From: CAITNQ01 sp041661365
GTDB lineage: Bacteria > Latescibacterota > UBA2968 > UBA8231
Assembly: GCA_041661365.1 (NCBI GenBank)
Contig: JBAZUN010000170.1
Location: 1 to 11,319 of the forward strand
Direction: 5' to 3'
Length of the DNA stretch: 11,319 nt
Position numbers and translations under genes: made by a program. This document shows positions 1 to 7,066 of the stretch, piece after piece (positions within the stretch are counted from its first letter, which is position 1; each line of letters begins with the position of its first letter). The notes beneath the pieces are model-generated. The model was not told the DNA's origin. It saw only the letters and a list, made by a program, of their open reading frames with translations, and searched no databases.

Positions 1-173
1 TATAATGCCACCGTTGCCACGATCTCTCTAACGTTTGTTGATTCGAGCTTTGCCGCTTCAAGCTCCGCCTTTGCGGTCGTTGCTTCCTGGCGCGACTCTG
101 TGAGTGCTTTTTCGGACACTGCAATACGTCCGTCCATCTCTGTTACTTTTACTTGCAGATCTTCGAGGGTCAT
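1..173 (-). CDS. Possible nested scaffold protein from an internal in-frame start
   Basis: Codon 221 of the protease gene is an ATG (171-173) preceded by GAAAGGAG at 180-187, with six bases between. That is as strong as the site of the full-length gene and stronger than those of most genes here. It falls exactly where the protease core and linker end and the coiled-coil part begins (MTLEDLQVKVTEMDG...). In lambda, scaffold protein Nu3 is made the same way from inside protease gene C. I infer that a separate scaffold protein is produced. Its C-terminus lies outside the window, and the ribosome site could be fortuitous. Confidence 0.45.
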   Translation of the reverse strand, partial: MTLEDLQVKVTEMDGRIAVSEKALTESRQEATTAKAELEAAKLESTNVREIVATVAL

Positions 174-833
174 TGAAGACTCCTTTCTTGATTGTGATGT
201 TGGTTTGTTATTTATTTTTTGAATCATACTTCGAATCTGTTGATCGTCTGCTGTTTCTGGTAAACCAAGCTGTGCGGCGCGCATGGAACGAATCTTCCCA
301 AAATCATCCGCGCCAATTGGCACCAGCGAGAGTTCACGCCGTGTCCATTGCGTTGCCACTTTTACGGGACCGGTGAATTGACGTCCGTTCACTACGGCGG
401 TCGTCCCATCTTCAATCCACACCGCTTGATCGACGGAATAGCCGAGCGAGACGCTATCAACGTGCCCTTCGCGAATTTTTGTTTCTGCCTTCGCTCCTTC
501 TTCAACCGATGACAAATATCCGCGGCAAATGAGTTTGTCCCCCTGTACATTCCAATCGCGTCCGCTTCCGAGCACCGTATCGATTGACCATCGCATGTGC
601 GTATCGAGCAAGGGCGACTTATCGGGAGAACTTGCGGGCGAGCGATAGCCGGACATCAATAGAATTTCATCGACAATTTCCCAGCGCTCGTAGTCGAGGA
701 CTTGTACACGGTTTTCCGTTGCGGCTACGCATTCAAACGAGTGTGTTTTTTCATCGTAGGAATTTGGCGTTACCGGAATTGCGCGGGTTTCAATTTTCTC
801 CGCCTGCAAGCGGTGCATCTTTGGTATCGGCAT
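1..833 (-). CDS. Prohead (capsid maturation) serine protease, HK97-type, cut by window edge
   Basis: This gene reads from 833 to the left edge: 277 codons with no stop, so the C-terminus is missing. The ATG at 833 follows an excellent ribosome site (AAGGAGG, 841-847) that overlaps the portal stop codon. The protein looks like a caudoviral prohead protease. There is a PLLDTHM segment with His79 near residues 74-80, followed by a VLG strand, and an HVDSVSLGY segment (124-132) with Ser129 in the place of the catalytic serine. RRELSLVPIGADD (165-177) matches the usual end of the protease core. Such enzymes cleave scaffold and capsid N-termini inside the prohead. Residues from about 221 onward are charged and probably coiled-coil, like a scaffold domain, and are preceded by a polar linker. 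The position directly after the portal gene fits the family. The assignment is from motif reading only. Confidence 0.82.
   Translation of the reverse strand, partial: MPIPKMHRLQAEKIETRAIPVTPNSYDEKTHSFECVAATENRVQVLDYERWEIVDEILLMSGYRSPASSPDKSPLLDTHMRWSIDTVLGSGRDWNVQGDKLICRGYLSSVEEGAKAETKIREGHVDSVSLGYSVDQAVWIEDGTTAVVNGRQFTGPVKVATQWTRRELSLVPIGADDFGKIRSMRAAQLGLPETADDQQIRSMIQKINNKPTSQSRKESSMTLEDLQVKVTEMDGRIAVSEKALTESRQEATTAKAELEAAKLESTNVREIVATVAL
180..187 (-). promoter_or_regulatory. Internal Shine-Dalgarno site for the nested start
   Basis: The minus strand reads GAAAGGAG, then six bases, then ATG at 173. It lies within the codons for the linker segment SRKESS of the protease, so the bases also encode protein. 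Confidence 0.5.
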
Positions 834-845
834 ATTTTTTCCTCC

Positions 846-2575
846 TTAGGCGGCGACCGATTGTTTGGTGTGGCCGTTTTGTTTTCGTTTTAATAAAATC
901 ATCAGTGCGCTTTGCAGCGTCCGTTCTTCCATTATCTCTTCTTCGGAGCGCTGTGTATTTTTCTTTTGCGATGGTTCGGCATTGGAATCGTTTTGATTGT
1001 TTGCATTGTCTGCATTGACGGCGTTCATCGCCAATTCGGAATTGAATTTTAGGACGATACCGGCATCCTTCGCGTCTTGCTGTTCTTCCGCCAATTCTGC
1101 GTTGATCTCTTCGATGTCTTTTCCAAATTCCGCCAGTGCGTTTGTCCGTGTTTCAAGTCCGTATTCGATTGCGAGCGCAATTGCCATGACATCTTTCAGC
1201 GGATCCATCATTCCCCACCGGCGACCGATGAACCATGGTTTTGTAAATTTTTCGAGCTTTGAAATTGGCAGATTGACCGCGCCGTTGAGAATGGCAAACT
1301 TTATCCACCGCTTGAACCACGGAATGAGAATTCTTTCGATGATTATTTTTTGGCGGAGCTTGTAAATTTCACGCACATCCATTAACCCGGTGCGCGATGA
1401 CGAATAGGATGTATCACCGAGATCGTTTGTGATGGATGAATACGCATCGCCCATACCTGCCGAGAATGAATGCGCCGTTGTTTTGAAAATATCTTCGTGC
1501 TGCGGCGACGGGAATTCCGCTTTCATCTGCGTATAATCTTTGAACCCGATATCTTGCTGCAAGCCGGGAACGATCTCCACGACTTCATCGCCGGTCTCTT
1601 CTTCGTTTCCGTCTTCCGTTACTTTGGTTACGGCATCACCGAGCTTGAGATCTTCCGCTTCTTCGGGAAGTTTATCCGAGAAGAATCCGGGGTTTGATGC
1701 TGCATACTGTGCGGCGAGCAAAACGGCTTCTTCATAATCGGAGAGCCGTTTTAACCGAATCATTGACTGCACAAGAAGCGAGATTCCGCGGGTTTGGTTC
1801 GGATATTTTTTGTCGAACAAGTGGAACATTTCGTCCGCGGGAATGATCTCATAATCGGCAAGCGAGTGACTTGTGCCGTAGCCCCACAGTTCGCTGGATG
1901 TTGTTTTCTTTTTGAGATAATAATTGACCGGACGGCGCCACTTGTCGATTTCGATTCCCATTTTAATGATGTTGCCGTTGTCGAGTTTTTTATTCAAAAA
2001 TTCGTCAACAAGTTCCGGCTCGATGATCTGCACTTGCGATCCGTACTTTGCTTCGGCGTTCGGAATAATTCTGAGAAATGCTTCACCATCACGCGCCCAT
2101 CCTACGGCGAGTGCATCTTCAATTGCGCGGCGTGTGTATTGGCCATCGATGGAACATAGATCGGCGGAATCGGAATAGTCTGTGAACGCTTCTTCGATCT
2201 TCTTGTTGGCGAGTGTGTCGGGAACGTGATTCCATTTTCCGTTTTTATCTTTGGTTAATTCTTTAATTATGGATTGAAACGTGAAACCGTTCGGTCCCGG
2301 AATGTTGGTGCGGATTTCGAGAAAGAACCGCTCTGCAAAGTCGTTCGATTTTTCGAGGAAGCGGGCGCGTTCGCGAATGAGCCAATTGGAGGTAAGAATT
2401 TTTTCCAACGGCTCCATACTGTTNNNNNNNNNNNGGTGTTTGTTGCGGGAAGCGACCGCCTGCCACTGCGTTTGTGTTTGGCACCGCTTACTGCAAGCTC
2501 GCCGGAAAAGAAATGACGAACGTTCTTTTCGACGTTTTCTGCGAGCTTAAATATTTTTTGCGTGACTAATGGCAT
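846..2575 (-). CDS. Phage portal protein, lambda type, frame broken by an assembly gap
   Basis: The portal is the dodecameric ring at the head vertex through which DNA enters. The 523 residues downstream of ATG 2417 carry lambda-portal landmarks: GWARDGEAFLRI followed by VQIIEPELVDE, then GIEIDKWRRPVNYY, IIPADEMFHLF, NQTRGISLLVQSMIRLKRLSDYEEA, and a C-terminal helix-rich part with KRWIKFAILNGAV. Starting at 2417 would remove the usual N-terminal arm. Upstream, 47 codons from ATG 2575 stay open up to the N run at 2424-2434 and read like that arm, rich in Lys/Arg. The two halves differ by one frame across 11 Ns, so the true gap is probably 9 or 12 bases and the full protein about 576 residues. 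The start at 2575 has only a weak GAAGAA site. The stop overlaps the protease ribosome site, so the two genes are coupled. Confidence 0.85.
2424..2434. other. Assembly gap (11 N)
   Basis: Eleven undetermined bases lie inside the 5' part of the portal gene. The reading frames on the two sides do not match at this length, so the number of Ns is an estimate rather than a measured gap. Confidence 0.95.
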
Positions 2576-2586
2576 TTTATTTTCTT

Positions 2587-2612
2587 CATTCTTCGACTTC
2601 GCTCAGGATTAC
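2587..2612 (+). repeat. Dispersed repeat copy A (CTTCGACTTCGCTCAGGAT)
   Basis: The core CTTCGACTTCGCTCAGGAT is shared, with a different middle, with the copy at 3753-3795 in the same orientation. It sits between the stop of the connector gene (2617) and the start of the portal (2575) and fills most of that gap. From memory, this sequence family is widely scattered in environmental bacterial genomes. I cannot count copies outside this window. Confidence 0.6.
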
Positions 2613-2616
2613 TTTT

Positions 2617-3168
2617 TTATGCGTTGCTGAGTTTCCACAAATACCGTTTTCGTTTTCCGCCGCGCTGTTCGCTGTTTAATGTTTTTTCTACGGCTCGGCG
2701 CTGTTCTTGTAATGCTTTTAATTCGACACGGCGATAGGTTCGTGTTCCGACCGTTACTTCGGCAAGCCCGTCTTCAACAAATGCTTTAATGATGGTGTTG
2801 AGCAGATCTAATTCTTGCTGCGCTTGCGACCGTTGATCGACGAGTGTTTCTGTTTTTAGCGACGCTTCTATGGTGAGCGATACTTTTTTTATTCCGTATG
2901 TTTCTTCGGTGGCATCGGCTCCTTTTGTTGCGAACAGATAGAGCGAATAGATTCCGGCGGTGAATATGTTTTCGTTTGCTTTGAGCGTGAACGTCCATAT
3001 CCCTCCGGAAAAATTTGCCGTGATTGTTTTTTTGCCGCCTGTGCCGTTGATTGTACATTTTTGAACGAAGCCGGATGATTGCGGATAGAGCGACGAGTCG
3101 TATTGGTGGAAAACGATTGTTTCGCCTGCGGTAAATTTTTTTGGAATTATGGTTGTAATTTCTGCCAT
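2617..3168 (-). CDS. Putative head-completion/connector protein (beta domain plus gpW-like tail)
   Basis: The protein has 183 residues and two visible parts. Residues 1 to about 105 are a beta-rich domain (TTIIPKKFTAGETIVFHQY, then GGIWTFTLKANENIFTAGIYSLYLFA), resembling small phage structural proteins encoded next to portals. Residues 110-170 form a helix-strand-strand-helix segment (RSQAQQELDLLNTIIKAF, VTVGTRTYRRVELKALQEQRRAVEKTL) that recalls lambda gpW, the head-completion protein coded at this position between terminase and portal. The tail end is strongly basic (GGKRKRYLWK). The role of joining head and tail below the portal is inferred from position and this resemblance. The start ATG has no clear ribosome site, and a long structured leader lies upstream. 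Confidence 0.55.
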   Translation of the reverse strand: MAEITTIIPKKFTAGETIVFHQYDSSLYPQSSGFVQKCTINGTGGKKTITANFSGGIWTFTLKANENIFTAGIYSLYLFATKGADATEETYGIKKVSLTIEASLKTETLVDQRSQAQQELDLLNTIIKAFVEDGLAEVTVGTRTYRRVELKALQEQRRAVEKTLNSEQRGGKRKRYLWKLSNA

Positions 3169-3198
3169 TGAATTATTTTTTTGGTGCCCGCTCCGGTA

Positions 3199-3250
3199 AC
3201 GCGCCTTTTTACGGGCGCGCTGCCATTGCGTGGTTTCTCACGGGAGTGAG
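3199..3250. repeat. Cluster of short hairpins upstream of the connector gene
   Basis: There are two stems of six and five base pairs: CGCGCC with GGCGCG around an 8-base loop, and CTCAC with GTGAG around GGGA. A weaker CCA/TGG pairing lies between them. No T run follows either stem on the expected side, so neither is a convincing intrinsic terminator. Confidence 0.4.
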
Positions 3251-3339
3251 GGTGTTTCGTTCAATGGAAGTTTACATAAATATTAGAAAGTAGACAACAA
3301 CCGTTTTAAACATTTTTATTAAAATAGGAAGGATGAATT

Positions 3340-3387
3340 ATGAGGGATGAAATAGAAACAAGGCAAATTCCGTTGGTAAAGAGGTAA
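3340..3387 (+). CDS. Possible 15-residue plus-strand small ORF
   Basis: ATG at 3340 is preceded by AGGAAGGA (3326-3333) with a six-base spacer, one of the better ribosome sites in the window. The frame gives MRDEIETRQIPLVKR and ends three bases before the convergent gene's stop at 3391. It runs against all other genes. There is no clear promoter and no known family at this size, so it may be chance. Confidence 0.2.
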   Translation: MRDEIETRQIPLVKR

Positions 3388-3390
3388 TAT

Positions 3391-3639
3391 CTACGTTTTC
3401 ATTTGCATTCGTAATTTTTTTCTAAATTTGATCGGTGCCGTCCCCGGTCGTACTGAATTATTCGGTAATACATCATCTTTCAGTTCGATTTCAGTTGTTT
3501 GCTCCATCGCCATAATATTACGGATCAAAAAGTGCGCAACATAATCGGCACTCCATCCCGTTTTTTGCGATACCTTGCGAATGTATTCGCTTTCTTCGCC
3601 CTCGAAATAAATATGAAGTTTGTCAATTTTATTATTCAT
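3391..3639 (-). CDS. Small ribbon-helix-helix-like protein
   Basis: The protein has 82 residues. A beta strand near residues 6-12 (DKLHIYF) and two helices at about 15-26 and 30-45 (YIRKVSQKTGWSADYVAHFLI) fit a ribbon-helix-helix DNA-binding fold of the MetJ/Arc type, though no strong signature is present. The C-terminal half is polar and ends in a basic tail, FRKKLRMQMKT. This tail closely matches the end of the terminase large subunit just upstream (RKKLTMKMRR), at the same distance from the stop codon. The ATG follows the terminase stop by one base (TAA-A-ATG), so translation is probably coupled. A role as a small regulator or packaging accessory is inference. Confidence 0.55.
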   Translation of the reverse strand: MNNKIDKLHIYFEGEESEYIRKVSQKTGWSADYVAHFLIRNIMAMEQTTEIELKDDVLPNNSVRPGTAPIKFRKKLRMQMKT

Positions 3640-3640
3640 T

Positions 3641-5707
3641 TTATCGCCGCATTTTCATTGTTAGTTTTTTGCGTTTGCGACCGACCGTGAATTTTTGCTG
3701 TGCTTCTTTCGGTGCGGTTGTTTGCTCTGGTTGACTGTCATCATTAAGCTGCAGATCCTTCGACTCTCTCGCTTCGCTCGTTCGCTCAGGATGACTGCCG
3801 AGCGCTGCCTGCATTTTTAATTCGAGCGCGGTTTTTATTCGATCTAAAAAAATATCGATGTTCCGAGCGCCGCCGGGTGTTATGACGTGCAGTGCACCTA
3901 ATGCGTAATCGGTGGCATCGAGGACGTGATTTTCTCTTCCGCTTGGCAGTGACCATACCTGACGCGGGTGGCCGTTGATGCGTTTGACGATTAATCGTTC
4001 GGATGTTAACTGGTCGAAAAATTCTTTTTCAACACTCATTGGAAAATGCATGTATTGCGGCGTCGGCAGTAATTTTCCAAACTCATCTTTTTTTGCTTCG
4101 ATGTTCATCCGGAAATAGATCGATTTTTTTCCCTGAAATGTATCGATGAGGATTAACGGATTGCGGAGTTTTTTATTTGCCGAACGGACGACAAAATCTT
4201 TTTGCCGGTCCTTCGCGCCTTTGACGGCGAACAATCTTTTATTTTTTCTTGCCGCAACATACGCATTAACTTCTTTTGAGTGATCGCCGCTGTCGACCGC
4301 AACACCGAGGATGCCGCCGATCTTTCCGAACCGTGACGGAAATCCGTTTTCAAATTCGCGCGGGCGCGTGATGTATTCGTCGAGCATGTCCCACGTTGTT
4401 TTTTCTTCCGGCGAGCCGGTGATCATCGCATATTCTATGAGCCATGCTTCCTGCTCTCTTCCCCATCCCCACAGCGTGAGCACAAAACGATTATCCTGCA
4501 CATCTACACCGAGCGTTAAGAATGCGACGGCATTCGGAATTTTCTCGTAAACCTCTCTGCGCATCAACATTTCATCTTCGGTGAATTCGTGCGAAATATT
4601 TTCCGTGAATAGTTCCGACAATGCTTTGTTGACGAAGACCATGTAGCGTTCCGGACGTTTGTGTGTGCGTAGAAAATTTTGCGCTACATCTTTCCACGGT
4701 ACCCAGGGAGAATACAATCGGCTGATTTGAAAGCCGGCGTGATCGGTGACCTGCGGACGAAGCTTCCGCCATTCGCCGTTGCGAACCATGAGGTGTTTGT
4801 ACCGTGGGAGAATATCTTGGTGGCAATCTCCGCACTCGTACGCTACGTAGGTAACTTCATTCCCTTTGTGCAAAAATTTTAAGTATCCTTTTGTTAAATG
4901 ACCAAACATTGATTTGGGCGAGAAGATGAGAATTTGCATTGCACCACACAGCGGACATGGAACATGATATAGCCGCTGATCGGATTCGAGCCATGACTCT
5001 TCGATGCGTGATGCGCCCTTGATGGTTGGCGTTGACGCGAAACAAAATTTTTTGTTGGGGAAATTTTCGGCGCGCTGCATACCGAGCTCTATCGGGTCGC
5101 CTTCTTTTTCTGCGGTCGGCGGATATTCGTCGGTTTCATCGAATAATACTTCTTCCATTGACCACGATGATAATGAGCCGGGAACATTTGCGCCGCCGAT
5201 GACCAACAACCCGCCGCTGTATGGTTTGAATAAGATTTCGTTTTCCGCCGAGCGTGAATTTTGATCTGGCATCCGTTCTTGAATCATTGGATTGTCGCGA
5301 ATGAACGTGCGGAGATTTGTTTTGCTCCATCGTTTTCCTTTTTTGTCGGTTGGCTGAATGACAAGAATGTTTCCGGTGTCTTGCACCATCTTGTTAAAGA
5401 TGCCGCCGTTTTCGAGCACGGTTGTTTTGCCGGTACGCGATGCCCACATGAGCGTGATCTTTTGAATTCGCGGATCGGCAAATACATCCGTCGGCTCTTT
5501 GTGATACCACGCTCGTTCGAGCTTATAGGGTCCGGGCTCGTTACTTGTTTCGACGCTGAGTATGCGTCTTCCGTTTACGAGTTCGCTTGGAAGCATTTTT
5601 TCCGGCGGCTTCATCAGCCCCCATGCTGTCTTCACCCTGCCCAGAAAGTTCGCGTAGCCGATTGAGTTCACGGATTCCGGTTTCGTATATGTCTGTAAAG
5701 ATTCCAT
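3641..5707 (-). CDS. Terminase large subunit, lambda GpA family
   Basis: This is the ATPase-nuclease that cuts concatemeric DNA and drives it into the prohead. Numbering below counts from the TTG at 5710. Visible parts are a P-loop-like WASRTGKTT (89-97, Lys95), Walker B VLFDE (188-192), and a zinc-binding pair CPLC (252-255) with CGDC (293-296), as usual in GpA. The C-terminal nuclease domain has VDVQDNRF (Asp403), VAVDSGD (Asp473) and HVLDATDYALGALHV (Asp598). The length of about 688 residues is normal for GpA. The start is uncertain: TTG 5710 and ATG 5707 lack a ribosome site, while ATG 5614 follows a G-rich stretch. All of these choices overlap the small-subunit gene. Residues 639-653 (SHPERTSEARESKDL) are encoded by a dispersed repeat, and the extreme tail is basic. 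Confidence 0.93.
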   Translation of the reverse strand: MESLQTYTKPESVNSIGYANFLGRVKTAWGLMKPPEKMLPSELVNGRRILSVETSNEPGPYKLERAWYHKEPTDVFADPRIQKITLMWASRTGKTTVLENGGIFNKMVQDTGNILVIQPTDKKGKRWSKTNLRTFIRDNPMIQERMPDQNSRSAENEILFKPYSGGLLVIGGANVPGSLSSWSMEEVLFDETDEYPPTAEKEGDPIELGMQRAENFPNKKFCFASTPTIKGASRIEESWLESDQRLYHVPCPLCGAMQILIFSPKSMFGHLTKGYLKFLHKGNEVTYVAYECGDCHQDILPRYKHLMVRNGEWRKLRPQVTDHAGFQISRLYSPWVPWKDVAQNFLRTHKRPERYMVFVNKALSELFTENISHEFTEDEMLMRREVYEKIPNAVAFLTLGVDVQDNRFVLTLWGWGREQEAWLIEYAMITGSPEEKTTWDMLDEYITRPREFENGFPSRFGKIGGILGVAVDSGDHSKEVNAYVAARKNKRLFAVKGAKDRQKDFVVRSANKKLRNPLILIDTFQGKKSIYFRMNIEAKKDEFGKLLPTPQYMHFPMSVEKEFFDQLTSERLIVKRINGHPRQVWSLPSGRENHVLDATDYALGALHVITPGGARNIDIFLDRIKTALELKMQAALGSHPERTSEARESKDLQLNDDSQPEQTTAPKEAQQKFTVGRKRKKLTMKMRR
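3753..3795 (+). repeat. Dispersed repeat copy B inside the terminase gene
   Basis: AGATCCTTCGACT, then a CTCTCGCTTCGCTCG middle, then TTCGCTCAGGATGAC. The outer parts match copy A at 2587-2612 and the middle is longer. It is read in frame as SHPERTSEARESKDL near the terminase C-terminus, outside all catalytic motifs. A six-base TGACTG occurs on both sides (3732-3737 and 3792-3797), which could be a target duplication or chance. Confidence 0.65.
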
Positions 5708-6305
5708 CAATATTTTCGTTCAATATTTTTTCGCGCTCACCGAATGAATCGACACCATCGAGCTGCGGATTGGTGCGTTTGGAAAATAATTTTCTGCGCT
5801 GTGCTTGAAGGGCAAAGAGTTTTTCGAAGATTGGAATAACTTTATCGATCTCGACCAATGCACCGGCTTCTTTTCGCAGGCGGAGTTCCTGCCGCTGTGA
5901 TTGCACCCGTTTGAGGCGCGTGCTTTGACTCATTCCATCGGCACCGCCGGATTGCACTTCTTTTAATTTTTTTTCTAAATATTTTACCCGCCATTTTACA
6001 ACATCATCGCGTTTATAAAATCCCGGGTCGGCTTGAGGCAGACCGAATTGATCTTTCCATTTTCTTATTGTTCGAGTGTCGTCCAATCCGAACATTTGAG
6101 CGACTTCTTCCGTGGTCATATATCCTGAACGTAAATGGCGTACGATCCATTGACCGACCTGCACAAGATCGTAACTCTGCTTTCCTTCAACCGGCATTCC
6201 AAACTTAATCCACCGCTGAATCATCCCCGGTTCAACACCGAATACGGCCAAGAACTGCATTTGCGTTAATAACGATCCTTTTTTTTCTTCAACTTCTTTT
6301 GCCAT
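5541..6305 (-). CDS. Terminase small subunit, Nu1-like, with two helix-turn-helix segments
   Basis: This is the DNA-recognition subunit that marks phage DNA for packaging. The 254 residues show a first helix-turn-helix at about 12-60 (LLTQMQFLAVFGVEPGMIQRWIKFG) and a second at about 61-112 (YMTTEEVAQMFGLDDTRTIRKWKDQFG, then YKRDDVVKWRVKYL). A helical oligomerisation region follows, with RLKRVQSQRQELRLRKEAGALVEIDKV (about 130-156) and IPIFEKLFALQAQRRKL. The last 25 residues are very basic and lie in the overlap with the large-subunit gene. The ATG shares a base with the upstream stop (TAATG) and has no ribosome site of its own, so it is probably translationally coupled. Lambda Nu1 carries a single winged helix, so the tandem arrangement is notable. 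The gene's position directly before TerL supports the call. Confidence 0.82.
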   Translation of the reverse strand: MAKEVEEKKGSLLTQMQFLAVFGVEPGMIQRWIKFGMPVEGKQSYDLVQVGQWIVRHLRSGYMTTEEVAQMFGLDDTRTIRKWKDQFGLPQADPGFYKRDDVVKWRVKYLEKKLKEVQSGGADGMSQSTRLKRVQSQRQELRLRKEAGALVEIDKVIPIFEKLFALQAQRRKLFSKRTNPQLDGVDSFGEREKILNENIDGIFTDIYETGIRELNRLRELSGQGEDSMGADEAAGKNASKRTRKRKTHTQRRNK

Positions 6306-7039
6306 TATTTTATCGCCATAAAGAGCGTGAAGTTCATGTCCTTGTCCATCACCGTGATATTTGTGAAGCCAACGCTCTGCAGTAATGCGTAATTATCTTC
6401 ATAGGCCCGCAACGGCATTATTCCGCGAAGGGAATCATCTTTATTCAGCACACTCTCCGGAGAAAGACCGCTTTTTTGTTTGTACGTATTCACGTATTGC
6501 TTCATAATGTCCGTTGCCATTGCTGATTCTTCGGAACATTTTTCAAACCACAGGAATGCACCGCCGGCATTCAAACAATCATAAATATTTTTGAGAAGAT
6601 CCTGCCGAATTTCTTTTTTGATGAATTGAATGACCAACGACGCGACAATGAGATCATATTTTTGTGTGAAAAAGAATTTTGTTACATCGAGGCAGACAAA
6701 ATTGAATGTTGTTTTCGGTTTCTCTCGGTTTCGGAAACGTTTCCGCATTTCATCCACCATCGGCTGACTTGCATCAACAACATCACAGTGCATCGCTTTC
6801 CCGCGATTGTTCCAGACCACTTCTAACACACTTCTGCCGGTTGAACTGCCAATATCGAGGTAGGACGATTCGTTTTCGATAAAGAATTGAGAGACGAAGC
6901 CGATCTTTTCCATCACCCGTTCGTAGTTTGGAATGGATTTCCGGACATGTTCATCGAAATGTTTCGGAACATCACCACCAAAATGCATCCATTTATTAAT
7001 TTTCAAACTTTTATCAATATGTTTTTCCGTTGTTTTCAT
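6305..7039 (-). CDS. SAM-dependent methyltransferase resembling CmoA (carboxy-SAM synthase)
   Basis: A class I methyltransferase fold of about 244 residues. The SAM-binding motif is LDIGSSTG (61-68), followed by CDVVDASQPMVDEM and the acidic CLDVTKF. Along its whole length it recalls CmoA, which turns SAM and prephenate into carboxy-SAM for tRNA wobble-uridine modification. The parallels are FDEHV..SIPNYERVMEKIGF before motif I, VIQFIKKEIRQDLLKNIYDCLNAGGAF, EKCSEESA, the YEDNYALLQSVGF helix, and a closing strand ending in FMAIK. I cannot tell from sequence alone whether the carboxylate-binding residues are kept, so it could be an ordinary methyltransferase. Reading frames begin at TTG 7045, ATG 7042 and ATG 7039; the last has AGGAA six bases upstream. 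The stop overlaps the small terminase start. Confidence 0.75.
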   Translation of the reverse strand: MKTTEKHIDKSLKINKWMHFGGDVPKHFDEHVRKSIPNYERVMEKIGFVSQFFIENESSYLDIGSSTGRSVLEVVWNNRGKAMHCDVVDASQPMVDEMRKRFRNREKPKTTFNFVCLDVTKFFFTQKYDLIVASLVIQFIKKEIRQDLLKNIYDCLNAGGAFLWFEKCSEESAMATDIMKQYVNTYKQKSGLSPESVLNKDDSLRGIMPLRAYEDNYALLQSVGFTNITVMDKDMNFTLFMAIK

Positions 7040-7066
7040 CATCAATTCCTAATCGTTAGTATGAAT

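Larger units (their letters stand above)
3169..3390. other. 222-bp structured intergenic region
   Basis: This is the longest gap in an otherwise packed left arm. The part nearest the connector gene is G+C-rich and holds several short inverted repeats: CGCGCC/GGCGCG (3200-3205 with 3214-3219) and CTCAC/GTGAG (3237-3241 with 3246-3250). The remainder (3260-3390) is A+T-rich and carries a tiny plus-strand reading frame. No minus-strand gene is visible. It may be a structured leader for the connector gene or a degraded repeat. Confidence 0.5.

Noticed and set aside
584..1018. Long plus-strand open frame opposite the portal and protease genes
   Set aside because: Its composition is that of an antisense shadow, with Arg/Phe/Ser-rich text and no domain or ribosome site, while the minus strand carries recognisable proteins.
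2263..2550. Several overlapping frames on both strands across the N run
   Set aside because: They are shadows of the portal gene. Only the minus-strand stretch 2435-2575 has portal-like content, and it was merged into the portal call.
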